NCBI RefSeq assembly: GCF_001693515.2
Contig: NZ_CP042968.1
Location: forward strand, 6,262,001-6,326,000
Direction of reading: 5' to 3'
Source of the DNA: Bradyrhizobium paxllaeri
Lineage (GTDB): Bacteria; Pseudomonadota; Alphaproteobacteria; Rhizobiales; Xanthobacteraceae
DNA length: 64,000 nucleotides
This document shows, one piece after another, positions 16,075 to 23,491 of this stretch; position 1 is the stretch's first letter, and every line of letters starts with the position of its first letter. The notes beneath the pieces were generated by a model, which saw only the letters and a list, made by a program, of their open reading frames with translations, did no database searches and was not told where the DNA came from. The position numbers and the translations under genes are program-made.

Positions 16075-17090
16075 GCGCAGCTAACGACATTGTCCAGTCG
16101 AATCGGACCTGGCTGAGGCGAAGTGGAGAGAGCCCTTCAAGACTGAAGGTAGTCGGCGATGTCCCGCCGGACCTGGCGAACAGCATCGACGAGAATGGAT
16201 CCCTGGTGACCGTCGATCCCGCCGACTGGATCGTCTGCTTCGTACCAGGCCTTCGACGGCAATGGTGGCATCGGTTCGTTCATCACAGGCATAAGCACGT
16301 CTTTGCCATGCGACCAACGAGCACGGGGAGCTGGCTGCTCGTGGAGCCCTGGTGGACGCGCATGATGGTGACGATCTTGCCGCCGGCCGATGCTGTCAGA
16401 TTTCTGCGGTGGGGTGCGATGGGTGATATCCTTCGCGTCCGTGAAGCGGTCCCGGGTAAAGCGAGCCAGCTGCGTGGGTGGTCGAACTGCGCGGTTCTCT
16501 CGGCGTTCCTGTTGGGGAGATCGAGCTGGGCATGGACGCCGCACGGTCTCTACCGGCAATTGCTCCGCGAAAAGTCAACACGGCCCGCAGATGTTCAGCA
16601 GCTTCTCGTCGACCAATTCACCGAAGTCGTCAGCCACTACTCGTCCAACGCCCTGAGTGTCGGTGCCGACCAGCTTTCCCTGCCACTAAGGGAGTTGCTC
16701 ATCACCATTGGACGCAATCTTCTCGGTACGATGATGACGCCGTCGTTGCTGGAGGTCTGCTACACGGCCATCCTCGAAGCGGACCGCTACCCCGATGCGA
16801 CACGAGCCTATGCGCAACATGGCCCTAAGCCGGCCATCGCAGTCCTTGCCAAAATTCTCGCAAAAGCGAAGCACGCCGGCGAAATCGATCTGGCGGATTG
16901 CGAAGCCGGCGCCCGCCAGTTTCTTGGAATGCTCCACGGAAACATCCATCTGGAAGCCGTGCTCCAGCTCGGCGACATACCAACGCTTTCCGAGATCGAT
17001 TTGCGCGCTCGCACTACAGTGAAAGCCTTTCTCGATGGTGCTGTGCCTTGCGAGATGGCGCCAATCGTTGCACGAGCATTGACGGCGTGA
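16071..17090 (+). CDS. putative papain-like thiol domain fused to a TetR C-terminal domain
   Basis: A 339-residue protein coupled to the transporter gene by an ATGA overlap. Residues 1 to about 165 are not a DNA-binding domain. They carry DWIVCFVPGL, HHRHKHVFAM, WLLVEPWW, GWSNCAVLSAFLLG and WTPHGLYRQL. An early His strand, a later NC pair and a terminal TPxxLY match the order seen in permuted NlpC/papain-like hydrolases, a tentative reading. Residues about 185-335 resemble the AefR-type TetR ligand-binding domain (QFLGMLHGNIHLEAVL), but no helix-turn-helix precedes it. It may sense the efflux substrate or modify a partner. The domain pairing is visible; the function is unknown. Confidence 0.75.
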   Translation: MSAANDIVQSNRTWLRRSGESPSRLKVVGDVPPDLANSIDENGSLVTVDPADWIVCFVPGLRRQWWHRFVHHRHKHVFAMRPTSTGSWLLVEPWWTRMMVTILPPADAVRFLRWGAMGDILRVREAVPGKASQLRGWSNCAVLSAFLLGRSSWAWTPHGLYRQLLREKSTRPADVQQLLVDQFTEVVSHYSSNALSVGADQLSLPLRELLITIGRNLLGTMMTPSLLEVCYTAILEADRYPDATRAYAQHGPKPAIAVLAKILAKAKHAGEIDLADCEAGARQFLGMLHGNIHLEAVLQLGDIPTLSEIDLRARTTVKAFLDGAVPCEMAPIVARALTA

Positions 17091-17122
17091 CAGCTGAGGA
17101 ACTCCCGGGCAAGAAGCAGCCA
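17017..17122 (+). repeat. gene tail duplicated at 42127-42235
   Basis: The last ~25 codons of the TetR-domain gene and 32 bases after its stop are repeated at 42127-42235 with roughly 75-80% identity by eye and one in-frame three-base insertion in the distant copy. Both contain GTGAAAGCCTTTCTCGA at the left and AGAAGCAGCCA at the right. The distant copy has no gene body. The rest of the gap to 17347, about 225 bases, holds no convincing feature. Confidence 0.75.
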
Positions 17123-17347
17123 TCGTGTCCCGCCGTGCTCCTGGAGGCGGCGCTCCAGACAATCGCGGCGTGGATCGTACGGCTTCCAGCCTCGATTCGG
17201 AATAGCCCGAACTACCCGCAAAGGTCGCCGTGCTTTCGACTTCATCAACCAGTGTCGGACATTCTGTAAACCGCTCATTGCGCGAAGACTGGTCGACGGA
17301 CGGAAAGCGTTGACGCATTCGCACGCTTCAGGAAGCCTCGCAATCGG

Positions 17348-18181
17348 CTAGTGCCCTTGCAGAAAGTCGGCACGAACTGGTGCAAAGCCTGACGGGGGCA
17401 CGTCAAGACGTACAGCAATGCCCTCCAGCGCCGGGCTCGGCGCTGGATAAAGCTTCATCACCAGCGGGTCGTGCCCCGGAACGATATGGTTTTCGTCCGG
17501 TGCGAGCGTGAGCAATCGTTCGAACCCCTCGAGCATCTCACCGATGTGCAGCGCCGTAGTGAACGGCCGCTCGCTTGCCATGTTCTCGTAGAAATGGCTG
17601 ACATCGGAGGCAAGCACGACAAAACCCCTGCGCGTCCTGACACGGACGAACTGAAGTCCGGCCGAATGGCCGCCTGCCGCATGGATCGTCAAACCGGGCG
17701 CGAGTTCGGCATCGCCATTGTAGAACAAGACCCTGCGGGCATAATTGAGCCGCACAATCCCGCAGATGTCCTCGACCTCAAAGGAGTGCGACAGCCGCGG
17801 ATACCGCATGAAGCGACCGGTGGCATAGGCCAGCTCACGTTCCTGAAGGTGGAAGCGCGCCTTCGGAAACCGGTCGAAATTGCCGGCATGGTCGTAGTGC
17901 AAATGCGTGAGGATTACGTCCTCGACCGCATTCACATCAATGCCGAACGCGTCGAGTGTCTCGACCGGACAACGCAGGAAAGTCCGATTGCGCTTCTTCG
18001 ATACTTCCACGTTGAAGCCGGTATCGATGACGAAGGTACGTCCCCCTCCTCTCGCCACCCACATGAAGTAGTCCATCGGCATCGGTCCGTCGTGCGGATC
18101 TCCGCCGATGAAGTGATCGCTGCGCCGCGCATCGCGGGTCGCATAGCGAATGGCGAAGAGTTCATACTCCTGCTCAGCCAT
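17348..18181 (-). CDS. MBL-fold metallo-hydrolase (N-acyl homoserine lactonase-like)
   Basis: A 277-residue metallo-beta-lactamase-fold protein resembling the AHL-lactonase branch. Metal ligands: LTHLHYDHAGN (HxHxDH), AAGGHSAG, the bridging Asp in LASDVSHFYEN, and a late His in VPGHDPLV. The ATG at 18181 is chosen because AGGAG sits six bases upstream; the ATG at 18196 would put that site inside the gene. It lies downstream of a carboxymuconolactone-decarboxylase-like gene and an MmgE/PrpD gene on the same strand, so hydrolysis of a lactone or thioester in a catabolic pathway is more likely than quorum quenching. Substrate unproven. Confidence 0.87.
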   Translation of the reverse strand: MAEQEYELFAIRYATRDARRSDHFIGGDPHDGPMPMDYFMWVARGGGRTFVIDTGFNVEVSKKRNRTFLRCPVETLDAFGIDVNAVEDVILTHLHYDHAGNFDRFPKARFHLQERELAYATGRFMRYPRLSHSFEVEDICGIVRLNYARRVLFYNGDAELAPGLTIHAAGGHSAGLQFVRVRTRRGFVVLASDVSHFYENMASERPFTTALHIGEMLEGFERLLTLAPDENHIVPGHDPLVMKLYPAPSPALEGIAVRLDVPPSGFAPVRADFLQGH

Positions 18182-18208
18182 GCGATCTCCTGCCATCCTC
18201 GCGATTAA

Positions 18209-18592
18209 TCACTTTGCCTCGACTTCGTTGAACGCCTCGCGCGCGTTGCGGAAGGCATCAATACCGGCAGGCACGCCGCAGTAGACCGCCACCTGCAGCA
18301 GGATTTCCTTGATCTCGTCCTTGGTGAGGCCGTTCTTTAGCGCGCCTTTGACATGCAGCTTCAGTTCGTGCGGACGGTTCAGCGCGCCGAGCATCGCCAG
18401 ATTGACGATGCTGCGGGTTCTCCGGTCCATCCCAGGCCGGGTCCACAGCGCCCCCCAGCAGAATTCGGTCGACCATTCGGCCATCGTGCGGGTGAATTCA
18501 TCGGCGCCCGCGATCGACTTGTTGACGTAGTCCTCGCCGAGCACTTCCTTGCGGACCTTGAGGCCCTTTTCGAACAGTTCGCTTTTGCTCAT
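18209..18592 (-). CDS. carboxymuconolactone decarboxylase family protein
   Basis: A 127-residue member of the 4-carboxymuconolactone decarboxylase family (PcaC-like, without the AhpD CxxC). Visible family segments are the N-terminal GLKVRKEVLGEDYVN, WGALWTRPGMDRRTRS, LNRPHELKLHVKGALKNG and QVAVYCGVPAG followed by DAFRNARE. AAAGGA precedes the ATG. A clear paralogue (126 residues) lies at 28534-28914 on the opposite strand of the same island. The pair suggests ring-opening or decarboxylation steps of an aromatic or lactone compound. It sits 17 bases before the MmgE/PrpD stop codon side of the operon and is probably cotranscribed with it. Confidence 0.9.
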   Translation of the reverse strand: MSKSELFEKGLKVRKEVLGEDYVNKSIAGADEFTRTMAEWSTEFCWGALWTRPGMDRRTRSIVNLAMLGALNRPHELKLHVKGALKNGLTKDEIKEILLQVAVYCGVPAGIDAFRNAREAFNEVEAK

Positions 18593-18619
18593 GGATCGTC
18601 CTTTCAGGTTTGTAGAGCG

Positions 18620-20020
18620 TTACTGTTTGATCAATGGTGTGGAGCCTTCGTGGTGCAGGCGCTGCATCAGGCTGGGGATGTCGTCGCATGCGTCGAGCTG
18701 CCAGACCGCCTCGATGATACGTTCGGCATCCCAATTGCTTCCCCCGGTGCGCACGCCGTCACGCAGTTTAGCTTCGATGTCACGATCGCCGAGCGGGTCG
18801 GCAAGACTGCCGCGCGGAGACGTCACGGTTTCAGCCACGGTCTCTCCCGATGCCAGGCGGATGCTGACATGCGCTGCACCGTCAGGCATGGAGCCGTCGA
18901 GTTCGGCCCGCACCTTCTCGCGGAATTTTGCAATGTCGGGCCGAAACACCGTTTCGCGCGCAAACTCAGAGACGCCGGCGGCTCCGATCAGCAGGCTGCA
19001 GGCAACGCAATGATGAATACTCACGCGGGCATCGCGCTCGTTCCTGACCGGCCGGTCCCCGCGTGCAAGCAATAGTGCAGACCCCTGCACTATCACCGCC
19101 TCGATTTGATCGATCCGTCCAATGCGGCTGCGCAGCGCAAAGCAGGCGTCGATGACAGCATGAAACACGATGCCTGCTGGATAGGGCTTGTAGGTGTTCT
19201 TCGATATCTCCCACGTCCGGCCAAGGCTGCCGAGCAGGCGTTCGAGATCGGGATCATCACCCATGGCGCGCGCCCAGCCGAGCGGCCCCTCGATCGCCCG
19301 TGGCGCGGCTTCATAGCCCTGCTGCGCAAGCAATGCGGCGAACAACCCGTTCCGCGCAGCATTGCCGACGCTGACATTCTTGGCTGCGGTCGGAAGATTC
19401 TCGACATTGCCCGCCGATTGGCTCGCGGCAATGCCGATCGCATTGGCGATGCCGTCCGCAGACAACCCGAGCAGTTTCGCACAGGCCGCCGCCGCACCGA
19501 AGATCCCGCAGGTCGAGGTGATGTGCCAACCGCGTGCATAGTGGTGCGGAGAGACGGCGTTGCCGATGCGGCACTCGACCTCCACGCCCAGGATGAAAGC
19601 CGTCAGAACGTCGCGGCCGGGCAGCTCGCGCGCCTCCGCTAGCGCAAACGCGGGAGCTGCAACTGGTGCAGCAGGATGGATGATCGTTTCCGGGTGGGTG
19701 TCGTCGAAATCGAGCAGGTTGGCCGAGATGGCGTTGACGAATGCCGCACTCATCGCATCGAGCCGGTCAGTCCGGCCGATCACTGCCGAGGTCGCGGCAC
19801 CGCTAAACGGCGACAAGGTCCGCATGGCGATGGTGACCGCCGGATCATGGGCCGAGCCGAGGGCGGTAGCGAAGAAATTCAGAATCGATCGCTTGGCCTC
19901 ATGTTGCTGTGCCGCGACATCCGCCCATGACGTGGCGGCAACCAATTCAGCCAACCTCCGGCTGACGCCTGAAACTTCGCTTTGCGGCACCTGGGCGCAT
20001 TCCTCGCTTTGTTGAACCAT
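18620..20020 (-). CDS. MmgE/PrpD family protein, copy A
   Basis: A 466-residue MmgE/PrpD fold protein. This family includes 2-methylcitrate dehydratase and related hydro-lyases or isomerases acting on small carboxylic acids. Seen are the N-terminal helical domain with NLLDFDDTHPETIIHPAAP, GVEVECRIGNAV, and GIAASQSAGNVENLPTAAKN, then a smaller C-terminal domain. ATG 20020 is used; a TTG at 20038 would add six residues. It is divergent from the 3-hydroxyisobutyrate dehydrogenase-like gene at 20196 across a promoter region containing a strong dyad. A second MmgE/PrpD gene, quite different in sequence, lies at 21121-22554. Exact substrate unknown. Confidence 0.88.
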   Translation of the reverse strand: MVQQSEECAQVPQSEVSGVSRRLAELVAATSWADVAAQQHEAKRSILNFFATALGSAHDPAVTIAMRTLSPFSGAATSAVIGRTDRLDAMSAAFVNAISANLLDFDDTHPETIIHPAAPVAAPAFALAEARELPGRDVLTAFILGVEVECRIGNAVSPHHYARGWHITSTCGIFGAAAACAKLLGLSADGIANAIGIAASQSAGNVENLPTAAKNVSVGNAARNGLFAALLAQQGYEAAPRAIEGPLGWARAMGDDPDLERLLGSLGRTWEISKNTYKPYPAGIVFHAVIDACFALRSRIGRIDQIEAVIVQGSALLLARGDRPVRNERDARVSIHHCVACSLLIGAAGVSEFARETVFRPDIAKFREKVRAELDGSMPDGAAHVSIRLASGETVAETVTSPRGSLADPLGDRDIEAKLRDGVRTGGSNWDAERIIEAVWQLDACDDIPSLMQRLHHEGSTPLIKQ

Positions 20021-20054
20021 AAGCCGACCTGCGGCCAACTGTCGACCTCTAAAT

Positions 20055-20087
20055 GTTCAGCTTGACAGATTGACTGACAATCTGAAC
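20055..20087. promoter_or_regulatory. nested dyad in the divergent promoter of the catabolic island
   Basis: CAGATTG (20066-20072) and CAATCTG (20078-20084) form a perfect inverted repeat around five bases. An outer pair, GTTCAG (20055-20060) and CTGAAC (20082-20087), is also perfect. The element lies between the oppositely oriented genes starting at 20020 and 20196, so one regulator could control both arms. The GntR/FCD protein encoded at 29886 is the obvious local candidate. The rest of the 175-base region shows nothing else clear. Confidence 0.55.
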
Positions 20088-20195
20088 AGATATGGGGCGG
20101 CGTGGGAACCGTGCCGCAACGACAATCGAACAGCGACGGCAAGTCGAACAACAACAGCGCGCTCGCCTTAAGAGACGCGCGACAGGGAGCAAGCG

Positions 20196-21089
20196 ATGGC
20201 GGGAGAGACGCTCGGCGTGATCGGCACGGGCCGCATGGGCGGACCTATGGCAGGGCGGCTACTGGACGCCGGCTATTCGCTCGTCATCTATGACACCCAG
20301 AACGAAGCGATGCAGCCGCTGCTCAAACGCGGCGCGCAGCAAGCCAAATCGCCTGCCGACGTCGCCTCCCGCGCAGAGATCGTGCTCGCGAGCCTGCCGA
20401 CACCTGACATCGTCAAGGCAGTTGCACTTGGCCCCGACGGCATCAGCAGCGGCAATCGCGCGCGAATCGTGGTCGATTTGTCGACCACTGGCCCCGGCGC
20501 GGCCAAGCTGGTGGCGGAAGGCCTGAAGGCAAAAGGCATGACACTGGTTGATGCGCCCGTGAGTGGCGGCATCAAGGGTGCCGTCAACGGCACGCTCGCC
20601 GTGATGGTATCGTGCCCGCAGGCGACCTATGACACCGTGCAGCCGATCCTGAAGAATTTCGGCAAGCTGTTCTATACCGGCGACAAGCCCGGCGTGGCCC
20701 AGACGGCCAAGCTTGCCAACAATTTGATGGCGGCTGCGGCGCTGGTGATCACCTCCGAAGCGGTGGCGATGGGCGTCAAGGGCGGCGTCAACGCCAAGGT
20801 CCTGATCGACATCATCAATGCCAGCAGCGGCCGCAACAGTGCGTCCGAAGACAAGTTCCCGCGCGCAGTGCTGCCCGGCACATTCGATTTCGGATTTGCG
20901 ACCGGGCTTTCCTACAAGGACGTGCGGCTCTGTGTCGACGAAGCGGAAGCCATGGGCGTGCCGATGGTCTGCGGCGCGGTGGTGCGGCAGATGCTTGCGA
21001 TCACCAACGCCAAATATGGCGCGGCGTCGGACTTCACATCCATCGCCAAAGTCGTTGAGGAATGGGCCGGCGTTCAGATGCGCGGCTGA
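20196..21089 (+). CDS. NAD(P)-dependent beta-hydroxyacid dehydrogenase (3-hydroxyisobutyrate dehydrogenase-like)
   Basis: A 297-residue member of the beta-hydroxyacid dehydrogenase family. The cofactor motif GTGRMGGPMAGRLLDAG opens the protein, the substrate-binding segment VDAPVSGGIKGA follows at about residue 115, and the catalytic Lys is in AKLANNLMAAA (about residue 170). The C-terminal helical domain carries DFGFATGLSYKDV, typical of the family. ATG 20196 follows an A/G-rich site. It is the first gene of the rightward arm of the divergent island, ahead of an MmgE/PrpD gene and a Liv importer, and would oxidise a hydroxy-acid intermediate. Exact substrate unknown. Confidence 0.88.
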   Translation: MAGETLGVIGTGRMGGPMAGRLLDAGYSLVIYDTQNEAMQPLLKRGAQQAKSPADVASRAEIVLASLPTPDIVKAVALGPDGISSGNRARIVVDLSTTGPGAAKLVAEGLKAKGMTLVDAPVSGGIKGAVNGTLAVMVSCPQATYDTVQPILKNFGKLFYTGDKPGVAQTAKLANNLMAAAALVITSEAVAMGVKGGVNAKVLIDIINASSGRNSASEDKFPRAVLPGTFDFGFATGLSYKDVRLCVDEAEAMGVPMVCGAVVRQMLAITNAKYGAASDFTSIAKVVEEWAGVQMRG

Positions 21090-21120
21090 TCGGCAGGCAT
21101 CTCAGGGAGCAGCGGGTGCG

Positions 21121-22554
21121 ATGGTGATCGGCGCGACCGTTTCAGGCAAAGAACCGTTAGCGAGGCGAATGGCGCGATCGGCGCTTGCCGTCGAGTTCGC
21201 GGATTTCGGTCCGGATGTGGTCGCGAAGGCCAAACTTTGCCTGATCGATTTCCTCTCCTGCGCATTCGAGGCTGGCAATCACCCTTGGAGCCGTCAGGCC
21301 GTGGCTGCGGCCCATCCAGCCAGCAGTGGCGCGACCATCATCGGAACCTCCCGGCTTGCATCTCCGGCAGATGCGGCCTTTGCCAATGCCGTGATGGGGC
21401 ACGGCCTCGTCCGCGAAGACATGCATGCGGCCAGCATCTCGCACCATGGAGTCGTGATCTGGCCGACATTGCTCGCGCTCTCCGAACAGGCTGCCCTGCG
21501 CGGCACCGCGCTGCTTGCTGCCGCCATCATCGGGTATGAGACCGGCGCACGGATCGGCCGTGTCTTGTTCAACTCCGACCTCGCTCGCCTGTATCGACCG
21601 ACCGGTCTGGTGGCGCCGCTTGGCGCCGCGCTGGCCGGCAGCTTTGCGCTTGGCCTGTCGGAGCAAGCCGCGACGAGCGCCATCGCGATCGCCGCCAACA
21701 CTTCCAGCGGCCTCAACGAGTGGCCGCATGGCGGTGGCGCCGAAATGTACTTTCACCCGGGCTTCGCTGCAGCCAATGCGCTGAGGGCCATCGCGCTGGC
21801 CGAGGCCGGCGCCTCCGCCTCCGAGACCATCCTGGAAGGCGAAGGCGGCCTGTTCGCGGCCTACCGGCGGCAGCGGGCACCGAACGATATCAAACTGTTC
21901 GGCGGCGGTGACGCGGAAATCATGGCTGTCTACAACAAGCCGGCGCCGGCGTGCAATTTCGCGCAGACCGCATCGCAAGCCGCACTCCGCGTCTCGCACG
22001 AGCTTGCCGAAACCGAATCGGTCGAGCGCATCATCATTCGCGCGCCTGATGCTGCGGTTCGCTATCCCGGCTGCGATGCCAAGGGGCCCTACCGGAACGC
22101 GTTGCAGGCAAAGATGAGCATTCCGTTCAGCGTGGCGGCCACGCTTGCCCGTGGCGAGATCGACGAAGAGAACTACGCGTCCCTCGAGGATCCGGAAGTT
22201 CTCCGCCTGATCGCCGCAACCGATCTTGAGAGCGATACCGCCTTCACGGCCGCCTTTCCCGCCAAACAAGGCGCTGATGTCACCGTCCACCTGCGGGATG
22301 GCAAGACGATCCGGCACAGCCTTTCCGACGTCGTCGCCGCGACCCCGGCCGAAATCCGAACCCGCTTTCGCGCCGCCGCAGCCTGGGTGATCGGTGCGGA
22401 CCGCGCACACCGGTTGGAACAGGCGATCGATGACTGCGAGCAGCTTGGCGATGCCGGCGTCATCGCCGCGGCATGCCGGCTCGATCTTAAGCGAGTGTCG
22501 GGGGGAATCGTGAACCAGGAAACCAGCATTGCAATAACCGGGAGCGGCCGCTGA
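21121..22554 (+). CDS. MmgE/PrpD family protein, copy B
   Basis: A 477-residue MmgE/PrpD family member. The N-terminal helical domain has KAKLCLIDFLSCAFEAG, GHGLVREDMHAASISHHG (matching the family's HxxD segment), GYETGARIGRVLF and LGLSEQAATSAIAIAANTSS; the smaller C-terminal lid domain follows. Homology starts just after ATG 21121, 31 bases downstream of the dehydrogenase gene. Its TGA overlaps the ATG of the permease gene by one base. It differs strongly from copy A, so the two probably act on different intermediates rather than being a recent duplication. Confidence 0.87.
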   Translation: MVIGATVSGKEPLARRMARSALAVEFADFGPDVVAKAKLCLIDFLSCAFEAGNHPWSRQAVAAAHPASSGATIIGTSRLASPADAAFANAVMGHGLVREDMHAASISHHGVVIWPTLLALSEQAALRGTALLAAAIIGYETGARIGRVLFNSDLARLYRPTGLVAPLGAALAGSFALGLSEQAATSAIAIAANTSSGLNEWPHGGGAEMYFHPGFAAANALRAIALAEAGASASETILEGEGGLFAAYRRQRAPNDIKLFGGGDAEIMAVYNKPAPACNFAQTASQAALRVSHELAETESVERIIIRAPDAAVRYPGCDAKGPYRNALQAKMSIPFSVAATLARGEIDEENYASLEDPEVLRLIAATDLESDTAFTAAFPAKQGADVTVHLRDGKTIRHSLSDVVAATPAEIRTRFRAAAAWVIGADRAHRLEQAIDDCEQLGDAGVIAAACRLDLKRVSGGIVNQETSIAITGSGR

Positions 22555-23489
22555 TGGAGGGCTTTCTGCAAGCGCTCGCCGCCGGCCTGTTGATCGGTGC
22601 GGTCTACGGCCTGATGTGCGTAGGCCTCGGGCTGATCTTCGGTGTCATGCGCGTGATCAATTTCGCTCACGGCGACTTCATGATGCTCGGCATGTATGCC
22701 GCCTTCTACCTCTTCACCGCCGCAGGGGTGCAGGCCGTGTTCGGCAACGCCGTGGGACCGTTCGTCGCGATCCTGCTCGCCGGCCCCGTGCTCGCGGTGT
22801 TCGGCTACTTCGTTCACCGCACCCTGATCTCCCACGTATCGGGCACCCGCACCGCCTCACTCGAGGGTGAGGGCCATTATGCCCAGCTCATCCTCACGCT
22901 CGGCATCGCGCTGATCCTGCAGAACGGCGGCCTCATCATCTTCGGATCGGTACTGGCCTCGATCCGCACTCCACTATCGAGTTCGGCCTGGGAGCTTGGT
23001 CTTCTCTCCGACGTAAGCGTCTTCATTAACAAAGCGCGTGGCATCGATGCCGTTGTCTCGCTGGTGATCATGACGCTGCTCAGTCTCTTGATCACACGTT
23101 CGCGGATCGGCAAGTCGCTGCGCGCCGCGGCCGATAATCCGACGGCGGCCACCTATATGGGCATCGACGTCGATCGTGCGCACCGGGTCGCCTTTGCGCT
23201 CGGCTGCGGCATCACCGCCATCGCCGGCGGCCTGCTCGCCACCAACTATCCGTTCCATCCTTTTGTCGGCCTTGAATACGTGATCGTGATGTATGCCGGC
23301 GTCGTGCTCGGCGGCATGGGCAGCATCATCGGCGCTTTCTGGGGCGGCATGACGATAGGTCTGGTCCAGCAGATGTCGACGCTGATCCTGCCGACGCAGC
23401 TGCAGAATGCGGCGATCTTCGTCGTCTTCCTCCTGATCATCTTCTTCCGTCCGCAAGGCTTCTTCGGACGCATGGTCGAGAGGACGTGA
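22554..23489 (+). CDS. branched-chain amino acid-type ABC permease (LivH-like)
   Basis: A 311-residue inner-membrane permease of the LivH type with about eight hydrophobic segments. GAVYGLMCVGLGLIFGVMRV near the N-terminus and the cytoplasmic coupling segment SRIGKSLRAAADNPTAA are characteristic, as is the late GGMGSIIGAFWGGM. It begins one base inside the MmgE/PrpD stop and overlaps the fused permease-ATPase gene, so it is tightly coupled. Such importers often carry aromatic acids, amides or short organic acids; the catabolic enzymes around it suggest the same here. Confidence 0.92.
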   Translation: MEGFLQALAAGLLIGAVYGLMCVGLGLIFGVMRVINFAHGDFMMLGMYAAFYLFTAAGVQAVFGNAVGPFVAILLAGPVLAVFGYFVHRTLISHVSGTRTASLEGEGHYAQLILTLGIALILQNGGLIIFGSVLASIRTPLSSSAWELGLLSDVSVFINKARGIDAVVSLVIMTLLSLLITRSRIGKSLRAAADNPTAATYMGIDVDRAHRVAFALGCGITAIAGGLLATNYPFHPFVGLEYVIVMYAGVVLGGMGSIIGAFWGGMTIGLVQQMSTLILPTQLQNAAIFVVFLLIIFFRPQGFFGRMVERT

Positions 23490-23491
23490 CC

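Noticed and set aside
21157..22410. 417-codon minus-strand frame opposite the second MmgE/PrpD gene
   Set aside because: No domain; shadow of a gene with strong family similarity on the plus strand.
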